Shown here one piece after another: positions 32,886 through 41,014 of a stretch of DNA of 41,014 nucleotides. The translations under genes were made by a program, and so were the position numbers. The stretch is from an uncultured Pseudocitrobacter sp. (GTDB lineage Bacteria > Pseudomonadota > Gammaproteobacteria > Enterobacterales > Enterobacteriaceae), in NCBI GenBank assembly GCA_913778145.1, contig CAJYVI010000118.1, positions 1 to 41,014 on the forward strand, written 5' to 3'. Each line of letters opens with the position of its first letter. Position 1 is the first letter of the stretch. Under the pieces are notes generated by a model, which saw only the letters and a program-made list of their open reading frames with translations, ran no database searches and had not been told where the DNA came from.

Positions 32886-34322
32886 GTGAAACGCGTCTCT
32901 CTTTCTCCCCGTTCGCTGCGACAGCTGGTTATGCTGGCATTTCTGTTGATCCTGCTGCCGTTGTTGGTGCTGGCCTGGCAGGCATGGCAAAGCCTCAATG
33001 CGCTCAGCGCGCAGGCGGAAAAAACCAACCGTACTACCCTGATTGATGCGCGCCGCAGCGAAGCAATGACCAATATTGCGCTGGAAATGGAACGCAGCTA
33101 TCGCCAGTACTGTGTGCTCGATGACCCGACGCTGGCGCGTGTTTACCAGAGCCAGCGTAAGCGCTACAACGATATGCTCGACGCGCATGCGGGCGTGCTG
33201 CCCGATGAAAAACTGTATCAGGCGCTCAGGCAGGATCTCAACGACCTGGCCCAGCTTCAGTGCCTCAACAGCGGCCCGGAAAAGCTGGCGGCGGCCAGGC
33301 TGGAGGCCTTTGCCAATGCCAATACCGAAATGGTACAGGCGACGCGTACGGTAGTCTTCTCGCGCGGCCAGCAGTTGCAGCAGGAAATTGCCGAGCGCGG
33401 CCAGTTCTTTGGCTGGCAGGCACTGGTGCTGTTCCTGGTAAGCCTGGCGATGGTGTTGCTGTTTACCCGCATGATTATCGGCCCGGTCAAAGGTATTGAG
33501 AGTATGATTAATCGCCTCGGCGAGGGGGAAACCCTCAAAGAGGGCGTCACGTTCCGTGGCCCACGCGAACTGCGATCCGTCGGTCAGCGTATCGTCTGGT
33601 TGAGCGACAGGCTCTCCTGGCTGGAATCCCAGCGCCACCAGTTTCTGCGCCATCTCTCCCACGAACTCAAAACGCCGCTCGCCAGCATGCGTGAAGGCAC
33701 CGAATTGCTGGCGGACCAGGTTGTCGGCCCGCTTACGCCGGAACAAAAAGAGGTGGTGGATATCCTCGATGACAGCAGCCGCAACCTGCAAAAGCTGATT
33801 GAGCAACTGCTGGATTACAACCGCAAACTGAGCGATGGCGCAGTGCCCATGAGCCGCGTTGAGCTGGCCCCGATGGTGGAAGCCGTTGTTTCTGCGCACA
33901 GTTTGCCGGCGCGAGCTAAAATGATGCATACCCAGATTGCGCTGGAGGCACCGGCATGCCTGGCGGAATCGACGCTATTGATGAGTGCACTGGATAATCT
34001 CTACTCCAATGCGGTGCACTATGGTACTGAATCCGGTAACATTTATATTCGTAGCCACGTCTCCAATGGGCGAATTGCCATTGATGTGGCCAATACAGGG
34101 ACGCCGATCCCGGATGCCGAAAAGGCAATGATTTTTGAGCCCTTTTTCCAGGGAAGCCGCCAGCGAAAAGGGGCCGTGAAGGGCAGTGGCCTGGGGTTAA
34201 GTATTGCCCGTGATTGCGTGCGCAAGATGCACGGCGAGCTTCATCTTATTGACGATAGGGCGGGTGATATCTGTTTTCGCATTGAACTCCCTGTCCCCGG
34301 GCCGGATAAAACAAACTCATAA
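32886..34322 (+). CDS. glrK: two-component sensor kinase GlrK (QseE)
   Basis: GlrK is an inner-membrane histidine kinase that phosphorylates GlrR and has also been studied as the adrenaline/phosphate/sulfate sensor QseE. The 478-residue product has two membrane helices (residues about 13-33 and 173-193) enclosing a periplasmic sensor domain, a HAMP region, the H box FLRHLSHELKTPLASM with the phosphorylated His, and an ATPase domain with DNLYSNAVHYG (N box) and GSGLGLSIARDC (G box). The start is a GTG giving VKRVSLSPRSLRQLVML, as in E. coli; the more upstream codons lie in the glmY-glrK gap. It heads glrK-qseG-glrR. Confidence 0.94.
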   Translation: MKRVSLSPRSLRQLVMLAFLLILLPLLVLAWQAWQSLNALSAQAEKTNRTTLIDARRSEAMTNIALEMERSYRQYCVLDDPTLARVYQSQRKRYNDMLDAHAGVLPDEKLYQALRQDLNDLAQLQCLNSGPEKLAAARLEAFANANTEMVQATRTVVFSRGQQLQQEIAERGQFFGWQALVLFLVSLAMVLLFTRMIIGPVKGIESMINRLGEGETLKEGVTFRGPRELRSVGQRIVWLSDRLSWLESQRHQFLRHLSHELKTPLASMREGTELLADQVVGPLTPEQKEVVDILDDSSRNLQKLIEQLLDYNRKLSDGAVPMSRVELAPMVEAVVSAHSLPARAKMMHTQIALEAPACLAESTLLMSALDNLYSNAVHYGTESGNIYIRSHVSNGRIAIDVANTGTPIPDAEKAMIFEPFFQGSRQRKGAVKGSGLGLSIARDCVRKMHGELHLIDDRAGDICFRIELPVPGPDKTNS

Positions 34323-34337
34323 CCATATCGGGTGCAT

Positions 34338-35042
34338 ATGTCCCACTTTTTAAGTACGCGCGTCATACGGAGTGTCCGCCGCTTCTGGCTATCGGGCTTA
34401 TCCTGTCTGGCGCTCGTCGGCTGTAGTTCTGGTCTGACGCCACATACTGGCGGCGTCAGCGAAGAGAAAGTTCCTCATGAGCAGGTGGCCGATTACCTCT
34501 CGACCACCTGTGACGATCTCTGGACGCTTGAGGGGCCCGCCGCGGAAAATAATCCGCTGTACTGGTTGCGCGGTATGGATTGTGCCGAGCGTCTCACTCC
34601 AACCCAGGCGCGGGCGCAGGCTAACCAGCTAGGTGATGAGAATTGGTCAGATGCCTTCAAGCGCGGCGTGTTGTTGGCGAATGCGAAAATTACACCCTCC
34701 GAACGTCAGTTGATCGTTTCGCGTTTAGATGCGCAGAGTGCGCAAATTCCGACGCGCATCCGCCCGCTGTATCAGGTGTGGCGAGATAATCAGATGCTGC
34801 AACTGAAGCTGTCTGACCAACGTACCCGCTACAGCAAGCTGCAGGAAACGAGCGATGCCGCGCTGGATGAACTGCGTCAGCAGCAGCAGGCGCTGAAGAG
34901 CGAACTCGATCTGACGACCCGTAAGCTGCAAAACCTGACCGACATTGAACGCCAGCTATCGAGCCGTAAGCCTTCGTCCGGATTTAACCCGGACGCTACG
35001 CATGCAACGGATGCGCCCGCCGACACTGAGGATAAGCAATGA
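34338..35042 (+). CDS. qseG: outer-membrane lipoprotein QseG
   Basis: QseG is a lipoprotein encoded between GlrK and GlrR and interacts with the GlrK periplasmic domain to stimulate it. The product has a basic N-terminus, a hydrophobic core and a lipobox LVGC, then a mature domain with NPLYWLRGMDCAERL and a C-terminal coiled coil (QQQQALKSELDLTTRKLQN). I chose the ATG at 34338 (234 residues), with GGGTG upstream; a GTG at 34332 is possible and would add two residues. It ends in an ATGA overlap with glrR. Confidence 0.9.
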   Translation: MSHFLSTRVIRSVRRFWLSGLSCLALVGCSSGLTPHTGGVSEEKVPHEQVADYLSTTCDDLWTLEGPAAENNPLYWLRGMDCAERLTPTQARAQANQLGDENWSDAFKRGVLLANAKITPSERQLIVSRLDAQSAQIPTRIRPLYQVWRDNQMLQLKLSDQRTRYSKLQETSDAALDELRQQQQALKSELDLTTRKLQNLTDIERQLSSRKPSSGFNPDATHATDAPADTEDKQ

Positions 35043-36376
35043 CACCACGGAAAACGGCTCGCCTGCTGCTGGTGGATGATGACCCGGGGCTGTTGAAGCT
35101 GCTGGGCATGCGTTTGACCAGTGAAGGTTATCAGGTAGATACCGCTGAAAGCGGGCAGCAGGGGCTGCGCGTGCTGGCGAAAGAGCGTATCGACCTTGTG
35201 ATCAGCGATCTGCGAATGGATGAAATGGACGGTTTGCAGCTGTTCAGTGAAATTCAGAAAGTGCAGCCGGGCATGCCGGTTATCATTCTCACCGCCCACG
35301 GTTCGATTCCGGATGCGGTGGCCGCCACCCAGCAGGGCGTGTTCAGTTTTCTGACCAAGCCGGTCGACAAAGACGCGCTGTATAAAGCCATTGATGAAGC
35401 GCTGGAACGCACCGCACCGGCGGTGGATGAGCGTTGGCGGGAATCGATTGTGACCCGTAGCCCAATCATGTTGCGGCTGCTGGAGCAGGCGCAGATGGTG
35501 GCGCAGTCGGATGTCAGCGTGCTGATTAACGGCCAGAGCGGCACCGGGAAAGAGATTCTGGCGCAGGCGATTCACAACGCCAGCCCGCGCAACAGCAAGC
35601 CGTTTGTGGCGATAAACTGTGGCGCGCTGCCTGAACAGCTGCTGGAGTCGGAACTCTTCGGTCATGCGCGAGGGGCGTTTACCGGCGCGGTAAGCAATCG
35701 GGAAGGGCTTTTCCAGGCGGCGGAAGGCGGCACGCTGTTCCTCGATGAAATCGGTGATATGCCCGCGCCGCTGCAGGTCAAACTGCTGCGCGTGTTGCAG
35801 GAGCGCAAGGTGCGCCCGTTGGGCAGCAACCGTGACCTCGATATTAACGTGCGGATTATCTCCGCGACCCACCGCGATTTACCGAAAGCGATGGCGCGCG
35901 GCGAGTTTCGTGAAGATCTCTTCTATCGCCTCAACGTGGTGAATCTTAAAATTCCAACCCTTGCCGAGCGCACGGAAGACATTCCTCTGCTGGCAAACCA
36001 TCTGCTGCGCCAGTCCGCCGACCGCCACAAACCGTTCGTGCGCGCCTTTTCTACCGATGCCATGAAGCGCCTGATGGCCGCCAACTGGCCGGGCAACGTG
36101 CGCCAGTTGGTGAACGTGATTGAACAATGCGTGGCGCTGACGTCGTCGCCGGTGATCAGCGACGCGCTGGTCGAACAGGCGCTGGAAGGTGAGAACACGG
36201 CACTGCCGACCTTTGTGGAAGCGCGCAATCAGTTTGAACTCAACTATCTGCGCAAGCTGCTGCAAATTACCAAAGGTAACGTGACGCATGCGGCGAGAAT
36301 GGCGGGGCGCAACCGCACGGAGTTTTACAAGCTGCTCTCACGCCACGAACTGGATGCAAATGATTTTAAAGAGTAG
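35039..36376 (+). CDS. glrR: sigma-54-dependent response regulator GlrR (QseF)
   Basis: GlrR is the partner of GlrK and activates sigma-54 promoters, notably glmY. The 445-residue protein has a receiver domain (LLLVDDDPGLLKLLG, with the phosphoacceptor Asp in LVISDLRMDEMDG and the conserved Lys in FLTKPVD), a central AAA+ domain with Walker A GQSGTGKE, the sigma-54-contacting GAFTGA loop, Walker B GGTLFLDEIGDM, and a Fis-like helix-turn-helix (GNVTHAARMAGRNRTEFYKLL). It overlaps qseG by four bases. glnB follows 67 bases later. Confidence 0.96.
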   Translation: MTPRKTARLLLVDDDPGLLKLLGMRLTSEGYQVDTAESGQQGLRVLAKERIDLVISDLRMDEMDGLQLFSEIQKVQPGMPVIILTAHGSIPDAVAATQQGVFSFLTKPVDKDALYKAIDEALERTAPAVDERWRESIVTRSPIMLRLLEQAQMVAQSDVSVLINGQSGTGKEILAQAIHNASPRNSKPFVAINCGALPEQLLESELFGHARGAFTGAVSNREGLFQAAEGGTLFLDEIGDMPAPLQVKLLRVLQERKVRPLGSNRDLDINVRIISATHRDLPKAMARGEFREDLFYRLNVVNLKIPTLAERTEDIPLLANHLLRQSADRHKPFVRAFSTDAMKRLMAANWPGNVRQLVNVIEQCVALTSSPVISDALVEQALEGENTALPTFVEARNQFELNYLRKLLQITKGNVTHAARMAGRNRTEFYKLLSRHELDANDFKE

Positions 36377-36401
36377 CACCGTACTTTTGCGTGATTTATG
36401 A

Positions 36402-36782
<381 letters not shown>

Positions 36783-36791
36783 CACCGTATG

Positions 36792-36825
36792 CCCCTCACC
36801 CTAACCCTCTCCCGCAGGGAGAGGG
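36792..36825. repeat. GGGAGAGGG palindromic repeat, unit 1
   Basis: CCCCTCACCCTAACCCTCTC then CCGCAGGGAGAGGGA: the inner CCCTCTCCC-GCA-GGGAGAGGG forms a perfect 9-bp hairpin, and the outer CCCTCACCC has its complement in unit 2. It could also serve as the 3' end structure of glnB or hmp mRNA. Confidence 0.8.
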
Positions 36826-36863
36826 AATGGTTTGTGCAGGCGTCAATTCTTGCGCTGGTTTTC

Positions 36864-36897
36864 TCCCTCTCCCGGTGGGAGAGGGCGGGGTGAGGGC
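36864..36897. repeat. GGGAGAGGG palindromic repeat, unit 2 (inverted)
   Basis: CCCTCTCCC-GGT-GGGAGAGGG forms a second perfect 9-bp hairpin, followed by GGGGTGAGGGC. This is the inverse complement of the outer part of unit 1, so the two units make a BIME-like inverted pair across a 38-base spacer, ending 5 bases before the hmp stop. Confidence 0.8.
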
Positions 36898-36901
36898 AAA
36901 A

Positions 36902-38092
36902 TCAGAGCACCTTATGCGGCCCGAAGCACTCGTAATGAATGCTTTCCGGCTTCACGCCCAGCTCAACCAACTGCTTCGCGGCAAACTGCATAAAGCCGAC
37001 CGGGCCGCAAAGATAAAACTGCATCGCCGGGTCGCTGAACGTTCCTTCCATCGCGCTTAAATCCATCAATCCTTCGCTATCAAATGCCGCTGTCTGACGG
37101 TCTGCCTCGGTCGGTTGACGGTACCAGGTGTGCGTGGTAAAGCGCGGCAGGCTGGAACCCAGCGTTTTCACTTCGTCGGCAAAGGCATGCACATCGCCAT
37201 TTTCCGCCGCATGGAACCAGTTCACCTGCGCGGTATGGCTGGATTTCGCCAGCGTATCAAGCATCGCCAGCATTGGCGTCTGACCGACACCGGCGGAAAT
37301 CAGCGTCACTGGTGTGTTGTTTTCCACGGACATAAAGAAATCGCCCGCAGGTGCCGCCAGATGCACCACATCGCCTACGTTGGCGGAATTGTGCAGCCAG
37401 CTTGATACCTGACCGCCGTCTTCACGTTTCACCGCAATACGGTAGCCTTTTCCATCCGCTTTACGGGTAAGGGAGTACTGACGAATCTCCTGGTGCGGGA
37501 AGCCTTCCGGTTTCAGCCACACGGCCAGGTACTGCCCCGGCTGATAATCGGCAACCGCACCGCCGTCTACCGGCTCAAATTCAAAGCTGGTGATGAGCGC
37601 GCTGCGTGGCGTTTTTGCCACGATGCGGAATGGACGTGTGCCTTCCCAGCCGCCGGTTTTGCTGGCGTTCTGCTGGTAGATTTCCGCTTCACGGTTGATA
37701 AACACCCCCGCCAATACGCCGTAGGCTTTACCCCACGCGTCCAGCACCTCCTGACCCGGGCTGAACATTTCGTCCAGCGTCGCCAGCAGGTGCGCGCCCA
37801 CGATGTCGTACTGCTCAGGCTTAATCTGGAAGCTGGTGTGTTTCTGGGCGATTTTCTCAACCGCAGGCAGCAAGGCCGGCAGGTTTTCAATATTGCTGGC
37901 GTAGGCGGCAATGGCGTTGAACAGCGCTTCACGCTGGTCGCCGTTGCGCTGGTTGCTCATATTGAAAATCTCTTTCAGTTCCGGGTTGTGGGTAAACATA
38001 CGGTCGTAAAAGTGGGCGGTGAGTTTAGGGCCGGTTTCAACCAGCAGGGGAATGGTGGCTTTGACGGTAGCAATGGTTTGAGCATCAAGCAT
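36902..38092 (-). CDS. hmp: flavohemoprotein / nitric oxide dioxygenase Hmp
   Basis: Hmp converts nitric oxide to nitrate with O2 and NADPH, the main aerobic NO detoxification. The 396-residue protein has a globin domain (residues 1-140) with Tyr29 in HFYDRMF and the proximal His85 in [15 protein letters not shown], then a ferredoxin-reductase FAD domain with RQYSLT, and a NAD-binding domain with [13 protein letters not shown] and YLCGPVGFM. The start is supported by AAGGA. It is divergent from glyA, and an NsrR-like site lies upstream. Confidence 0.97.
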   Translation of the reverse strand: MLDAQTIATVKATIPLLVETGPKLTAHFYDRMFTHNPELKEIFNMSNQRNGDQREALFNAIAAYASNIENLPALLPAVEKIAQKHTSFQIKPEQYDIVGAHLLATLDEMFSPGQEVLDAWGKAYGVLAGVFINREAEIYQQNASKTGGWEGTRPFRIVAKTPRSALITSFEFEPVDGGAVADYQPGQYLAVWLKPEGFPHQEIRQYSLTRKADGKGYRIAVKREDGGQVSSWLHNSANVGDVVHLAAPAGDFFMSVENNTPVTLISAGVGQTPMLAMLDTLAKSSHTAQVNWFHAAENGDVHAFADEVKTLGSSLPRFTTHTWYRQPTEADRQTAAFDSEGLMDLSAMEGTFSDPAMQFYLCGPVGFMQFAAKQLVELGVKPESIHYECFGPHKVL

Positions 38093-38120
38093 GGCAGGCT
38101 TCCTTTTTAAGATTATCTAT

Positions 38121-38142
38121 TGTTGCATATTGAATGCATCTT
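38121..38142. promoter_or_regulatory. NsrR-type operator of hmp
   Basis: On the minus strand AAGATGCATTCAATATGCAACA begins (in two parts, AAGATGCATT then CAATATGCAACA). The first half matches the NsrR half-site AAGATGCATT exactly, the second half imperfectly. It lies about 30 bases upstream of the hmp start, consistent with NO-relieved repression. Confidence 0.7.
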
Positions 38143-38203
38143 ATAAAAATAACCCTGCTTTGTAAATGGTTCTTTGTAACAATGCATCGTGTTGGTTACA
38201 ACG

Positions 38204-38216
38204 TGAAGAATTTGCA
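38204..38216. promoter_or_regulatory. possible MetR half-type site between hmp and glyA
   Basis: TGAA-GAATT-TGCA differs by one base from the MetR consensus TGAA-N5-TTCA. MetR sites are known in the E. coli hmp-glyA interval, so the match is worth noting but weak. Confidence 0.35.
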
Positions 38217-38285
38217 TCACAAACCTGAAAAGATATCCGTTGAAATTTGGCGAGCCTTTATTCCTCAATCCCTTGTGTGACGTAA

Positions 38286-38301
38286 AGGAAAACGTTTGCG
38301 T
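38286..38301. promoter_or_regulatory. PurR operator of glyA
   Basis: AGGAAAACGTTTGCGT is a perfect reverse complement of the PurR consensus ACGCAAACGTTTTCCT. It lies about 110 bases before glyA and upstream of a TATACT -10 element (38343-38348). Purine-dependent repression of glyA is expected. Confidence 0.9.
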
Positions 38302-38342
38302 AAAATCGTTTGTCAAGACCTGTTATCGCAGAACTAATCAGT

Positions 38343-38348
38343 TATACT
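38343..38348 (+). promoter_or_regulatory. probable -10 element of glyA
   Basis: TATACT lies 60 bases before the glyA start, a good sigma-70 -10 match. A clear -35 is not obvious, which is usual for a promoter aided by an activator such as MetR. Confidence 0.55.
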
Positions 38349-38407
38349 GTTGGCCGTTGTCCATCAGGGCTTAAAAAATTTACTGTTAGCTGAGTCAGGA
38401 GATGCGG

Positions 38408-39661
38408 ATGTTAAAGCGTGAAATGAACATTGCCGATTATGATGCCGAACTGTGGCAGGCTATGGAGCAGGAAAAAGTACGTCAGGAAGAGCACATCGAA
38501 CTGATCGCCTCCGAAAACTACACCAGCCCGCGCGTCATGCAGGCACAGGGTTCTCAGCTGACCAACAAATATGCTGAAGGTTATCCGGGCAAACGCTACT
38601 ACGGCGGTTGCGAGTATGTGGATATCGTTGAGCAACTGGCTATCGACCGCGCGAAAGAGCTGTTTGGTGCAGACTACGCTAACGTTCAGCCGCACTCCGG
38701 TTCACAGGCTAACTTCGCGGTCTACACCGCGCTGCTGCAGCCGGGCGATACCGTTCTGGGTATGAACCTGGCGCAGGGCGGTCACCTGACTCACGGCTCC
38801 CCGGTAAACTTCTCCGGCAAACTGTACAACATCATCCCTTACGGTATTGATGAGTCCGGTAAAATTGATTACGACGAAATGGCGAAGCTGGCTCAGGAAC
38901 ATAAACCGAAGATGATTATCGGTGGTTTCTCCGCTTACTCCGGTATCGTTGACTGGGCAAAAATGCGTGAAATCGCTGACAGCATCGGCGCATATCTGTT
39001 CGTTGATATGGCCCACGTTGCGGGTCTGATTGCCGCAGGCGTTTACCCGAACCCGGTTCCTCATGCGCACGTAGTGACCACCACCACCCACAAAACCCTG
39101 GCGGGCCCGCGCGGCGGCCTGATCCTGGCGAAAGGCGGTGACGAAGAGCTGTATAAAAAACTGAACTCCGCTGTCTTCCCAAGCGCACAGGGTGGCCCGC
39201 TGATGCACGTGATTGCCGGTAAAGCGGTCGCACTGAAAGAAGCGATGGAACCTGAGTTCAAAGTTTACCAGCAGCAGGTTGCGAAAAACGCCAAAGCGAT
39301 GGTTGAAGTGTTCCTGAACCGAGGCTACAAAGTGGTTTCCGGCGGTACTGAAAACCACCTGTTCCTGCTGGATCTGGTTGACAAAAACCTGACCGGTAAA
39401 GAAGCTGACGCCGCCCTGGGCCGCGCCAACATCACCGTCAACAAAAACAGCGTGCCGAACGATCCGAAGAGCCCGTTTGTGACCTCCGGTATCCGTATCG
39501 GTTCTCCGGCAATCACCCGTCGTGGCTTCAAAGAAGCGGAAGCGAAGGAACTGGCTGGCTGGATGTGTGACGTTCTGGACAATATCAATGATGAAGCGGT
39601 TATCGAGCGCATTAAAGGTAAAGTTCTGGATATCTGCGCACGCTTCCCGGTTTACGCATAA
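38408..39661 (+). CDS. glyA: serine hydroxymethyltransferase
   Basis: GlyA interconverts serine and glycine with tetrahydrofolate, giving 5,10-methylene-THF, the main one-carbon source. The 417-residue PLP enzyme has [42 protein letters not shown] and the PLP-binding [13 protein letters not shown] with the catalytic Lys near residue 229. I chose the ATG at 38408 because AGGAG lies 6 bases before it and the protein then has the E. coli length; the ATG at 38402 is part of that spacing. The gene has a PurR operator upstream and a strong terminator downstream. Confidence 0.98.
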   Translation: MLKREMNIADYDAELWQAMEQEKVRQEEHIELIASENYTSPRVMQAQGSQLTNKYAEGYPGKRYYGGCEYVDIVEQLAIDRAKELFGADYANVQPHSGSQANFAVYTALLQPGDTVLGMNLAQGGHLTHGSPVNFSGKLYNIIPYGIDESGKIDYDEMAKLAQEHKPKMIIGGFSAYSGIVDWAKMREIADSIGAYLFVDMAHVAGLIAAGVYPNPVPHAHVVTTTTHKTLAGPRGGLILAKGGDEELYKKLNSAVFPSAQGGPLMHVIAGKAVALKEAMEPEFKVYQQQVAKNAKAMVEVFLNRGYKVVSGGTENHLFLLDLVDKNLTGKEADAALGRANITVNKNSVPNDPKSPFVTSGIRIGSPAITRRGFKEAEAKELAGWMCDVLDNINDEAVIERIKGKVLDICARFPVYA

Positions 39662-39681
39662 TTCTGTTTAGCAGAATGAGA

Positions 39682-39706
39682 AAAGGCCGCGCAAGCGGCC
39701 TTTTTT
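39682..39706 (+). terminator. glyA terminator
   Basis: AAGGCCGC-GCAA-GCGGCCTT is an 8-bp stem with a tetraloop followed by six T, beginning about 20 bases after the glyA stop. Confidence 0.93.
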
Positions 39707-39720
39707 GTGTCCGTCACTTT

Positions 39721-39778
39721 GCCGGATGGCGGCGTACAAATGAGCGCGTAGGCCGGATAAGCGCAGCGCCATCCGGCA
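39721..39778. repeat. BIME with two REP units between glyA and yphA
   Basis: GCCGGATGGCGGCGTA (39721-39736), a partial REP, faces a complete REP, GTAGGCCGGATAAGCGCAGC then GCCATCCGGCA (39748-39778). The BIME ends 6 bases before the yphA stop and may stabilise both convergent mRNAs. Confidence 0.85.
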
Positions 39779-39783
39779 TTTAC

Positions 39784-40206
39784 TCACCGACGATCCAGCG
39801 AAATCGCGCCCGGCCCGGTCATCGCCAGCAGCAGGAAACCGCCCGCGATACTGACGTTTTTCCAGAAGTTAATCATATTCGGCACCACCGCATCACCGGT
39901 CATATCCCAATAATGGTGACCAATCACCGCCGTACCCAGCGTATAGAAAATAAAGATAACCGCCAGCGGGCGCGTGAAGAAGCCCAGCACAATCAGAATG
40001 GCGACCGGCACTTCCATAATGATGGCGATAATCGCCGACAGGGTTGGCGCTGGCGCGCCCGAGGACGCCATATACTGAACCGTGCCCTCAAAGCCCAGCA
40101 TTTTCGGATAACCAAAAATGATAAACAGCACAACGAGAGCGATGCGCGCAATAAGCAACATCAGCGAACGTGATGTGCCAAAGTCGAAATAACGTAGAGT
40201 GTTCAT
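39784..40206 (-). CDS. yphA: DoxX-family inner membrane protein YphA
   Basis: The 140-residue protein has four predicted membrane helices (about residues 13-33, 50-72, 74-94 and 108-128) and a DoxX-type sequence: [28 protein letters not shown], and [25 protein letters not shown]. It corresponds to E. coli YphA, whose role is unknown; DoxX proteins are often linked to redox or sulfur stress. GGAAG precedes the ATG, with only three bases between them. A palindrome just upstream (40221-40237) could be an operator. It is downstream of hcaD in the same direction, but a terminator lies between them. Confidence 0.9.
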   Translation of the reverse strand: MNTLRYFDFGTSRSLMLLIARIALVVLFIIFGYPKMLGFEGTVQYMASSGAPAPTLSAIIAIIMEVPVAILIVLGFFTRPLAVIFIFYTLGTAVIGHHYWDMTGDAVVPNMINFWKNVSIAGGFLLLAMTGPGAISLDRR

Positions 40207-40220
40207 AGTCTTCCATTGTG

Positions 40221-40237
40221 TTAAGACGTGTTCTTAA
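40221..40237. promoter_or_regulatory. perfect inverted repeat upstream of yphA (candidate operator)
   Basis: TTAAGA-CGTGT-TCTTAA is a perfect 6+6 inverted repeat with a 5-base centre, 15 bases upstream of the yphA start codon on the minus strand. I do not recognise the regulator. Its position over the leader or promoter suggests a repressor site. Confidence 0.5.
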
Positions 40238-40298
40238 AACGTAATACACAATGTGACTCTCTGCCACGCGATGCGCCGTTATGTTTACTGATTGCTGA

Positions 40299-40320
40299 AA
40301 AGGTCGCCAGCGCGACCTTT
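40299..40320. terminator. terminator between hcaD and yphA
   Basis: AAAGGTCGC-CAGC-GCGACCTTT is a perfect 9-bp hairpin 9 bases beyond the hcaD stop. On the minus strand the arm ends in TTTT, so it can terminate hcaD transcripts; the plus strand also carries a T run. Confidence 0.85.
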
Positions 40321-40328
40321 TTTCTGAC

Positions 40329-41014
40329 TTACAGCAACTTAAGTGCCAGGCTTTCATCGGTCAGCGCATCGACCGCAAGCCTTTTGCCCGACTGAATCAG
40401 CTTACGTAACACGCGTACTTCACGCCCCTGATTAAGCGCCACCGCCCCAACCAGCGCTCCATCGCGAAGCTGAAACCAGATAGCTTTTCGCTCATCCGGG
40501 TTACCGCGACAAATCCAGTTTTCGCCCTGCATTTCACCCACGAATTGCAGGTTATCGCTGAATTGATCGGTCCAGAACCAGCCCGGCGTGGCGACGGGAA
40601 GCGGCTGATCTAACATCGCTGCCGCAGCGCTTTGCGCCTGAAAGTTGGCATTTTCCCAGCTTTCAATGCGATGCAGAGAGCCGTCCGGTTGACGCGTTAT
40701 CGCCACGTCACCGGCGGCGAAAATAGCCGGGTCGGCAGTATTACAGCGCGCATCCACTACGATACCGTTGGCCGTTTCCAGTTCAGCGTCGCGGGCAAGG
40801 GCGTCGTTCGCCACAATGCCTATGCCGTAAATTACCGCGTCGGCCTGAAGCTGCTCGCCGCTTTGCAATGTCAGCGTCAGCGTATCGCCCGCATCAACGT
40901 GTTCGATTGCGCTGTTGAGCAGCAAACGCACGCCTGCCTGCTGGTGGCGATGAATCAGATAATCACGTACCGGCGGCGGGGCGTTTCGGCCCATCACGGT
41001 CGGCGCAAGCTCGA
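40329..41014 (-). CDS. hcaD: 3-phenylpropionate/cinnamate dioxygenase ferredoxin reductase HcaD, C-terminal part
   Basis: The gene runs off the right window edge, leaving about 228 C-terminal residues. HcaD is the FAD-dependent NADH reductase that passes electrons to the ferredoxin HcaC and then to the HcaEF dioxygenase in aromatic acid degradation. Visible are [19 protein letters not shown], the [10 protein letters not shown] segment, the FAD-binding AAGDVAITR, and [18 protein letters not shown], all typical of dioxygenase ferredoxin reductases. The frame stays open to the last base, so the GTG and ATG at 40997 and 40994 are internal codons, not starts. The rest of the hca operon would lie to the right. 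Confidence 0.9.
   Translation of the reverse strand, partial: ELAPTVMGRNAPPPVRDYLIHRHQQAGVRLLLNSAIEHVDAGDTLTLTLQSGEQLQADAVIYGIGIVANDALARDAELETANGIVVDARCNTADPAIFAAGDVAITRQPDGSLHRIESWENANFQAQSAAAAMLDQPLPVATPGWFWTDQFSDNLQFVGEMQGENWICRGNPDERKAIWFQLRDGALVGAVALNQGREVRVLRKLIQSGKRLAVDALTDESLALKLL

Noticed and set aside
32679..33929. A 416-codon minus-strand frame over glmY and glrK
   Set aside because: It crosses the glmY sRNA, its terminator and the glrK sequence, with no recognisable domain.

Overview
The window is a contiguous stretch of enterobacterial core chromosome. Almost every gene matches, in length, motifs and order, the Escherichia coli segment running from the 3' end of a rrnG-type rRNA operon (5S, kgtP) to glyA, yphA and hcaD. 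REP/BIME elements, an ERIC element and an hca locus beside yphA suggest Citrobacter or a close relative. Salmonella as I know it lacks hca, and E. coli carries more yph genes between glyA and yphA. The genus call is inference from memory, not a search.

Layout. 1-190: end of 5S rRNA, its terminator and a REP. 387-7403: kgtP (2-oxoglutarate uptake), then leftward yfiM, pssA (phosphatidylserine synthase), pat (lysine acetyltransferase), tapT (tRNA acp3U) and trxC. 7608-13935: yfiF (SpoU methyltransferase), ung, grcA with two FNR sites, srmB, trmN6 and nadB with a NadR box. 13936-17041: the envelope-stress operon rpoE-rseA-rseB-rseC with its sigma-E promoter. 17227-23873: lepA-lepB, then rnc-era-recO-pdxJ-acpS, interrupted by an ERIC element before recO and a palindromic repeat before pdxJ. 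23870-28045: yfhL, yfhH, pgpC, tadA, mltF. 28302-32189: purL with a PurR box. 32400-36782: the sRNA gene glmY with GlrR sites and a sigma-54-type promoter, followed by glrK-qseG-glrR and glnB. 36902-41014: hmp (NsrR-like site), glyA (PurR box), yphA and the 3' part of hcaD, cut by the window edge.

How the genes work together. RpoE/RseA/RseB/RseC form the sigma-E, anti-sigma and modulator module. GlrK/QseG/GlrR controls the neighbouring glmY, whose RNA feeds into amino-sugar synthesis. rnc, era and recO, and pdxJ with acpS, are joined by overlapping stop and start codons. purL and glyA share PurR control of purine and one-carbon metabolism.

I see no phage, insertion sequence, CRISPR array, toxin-antitoxin pair or defence island, and no convincing undescribed multi-gene system. 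The most interesting points are small: an rpoE leader ORF (rseD position) interrupted by two stop codons, an ERIC element reaching the recO start codon, a GGGAGAGGG palindrome family in three intergenic copies, duplicated hairpins flanking a BIME after purL, and an uncharacterised 17-bp inverted repeat in front of yphA.
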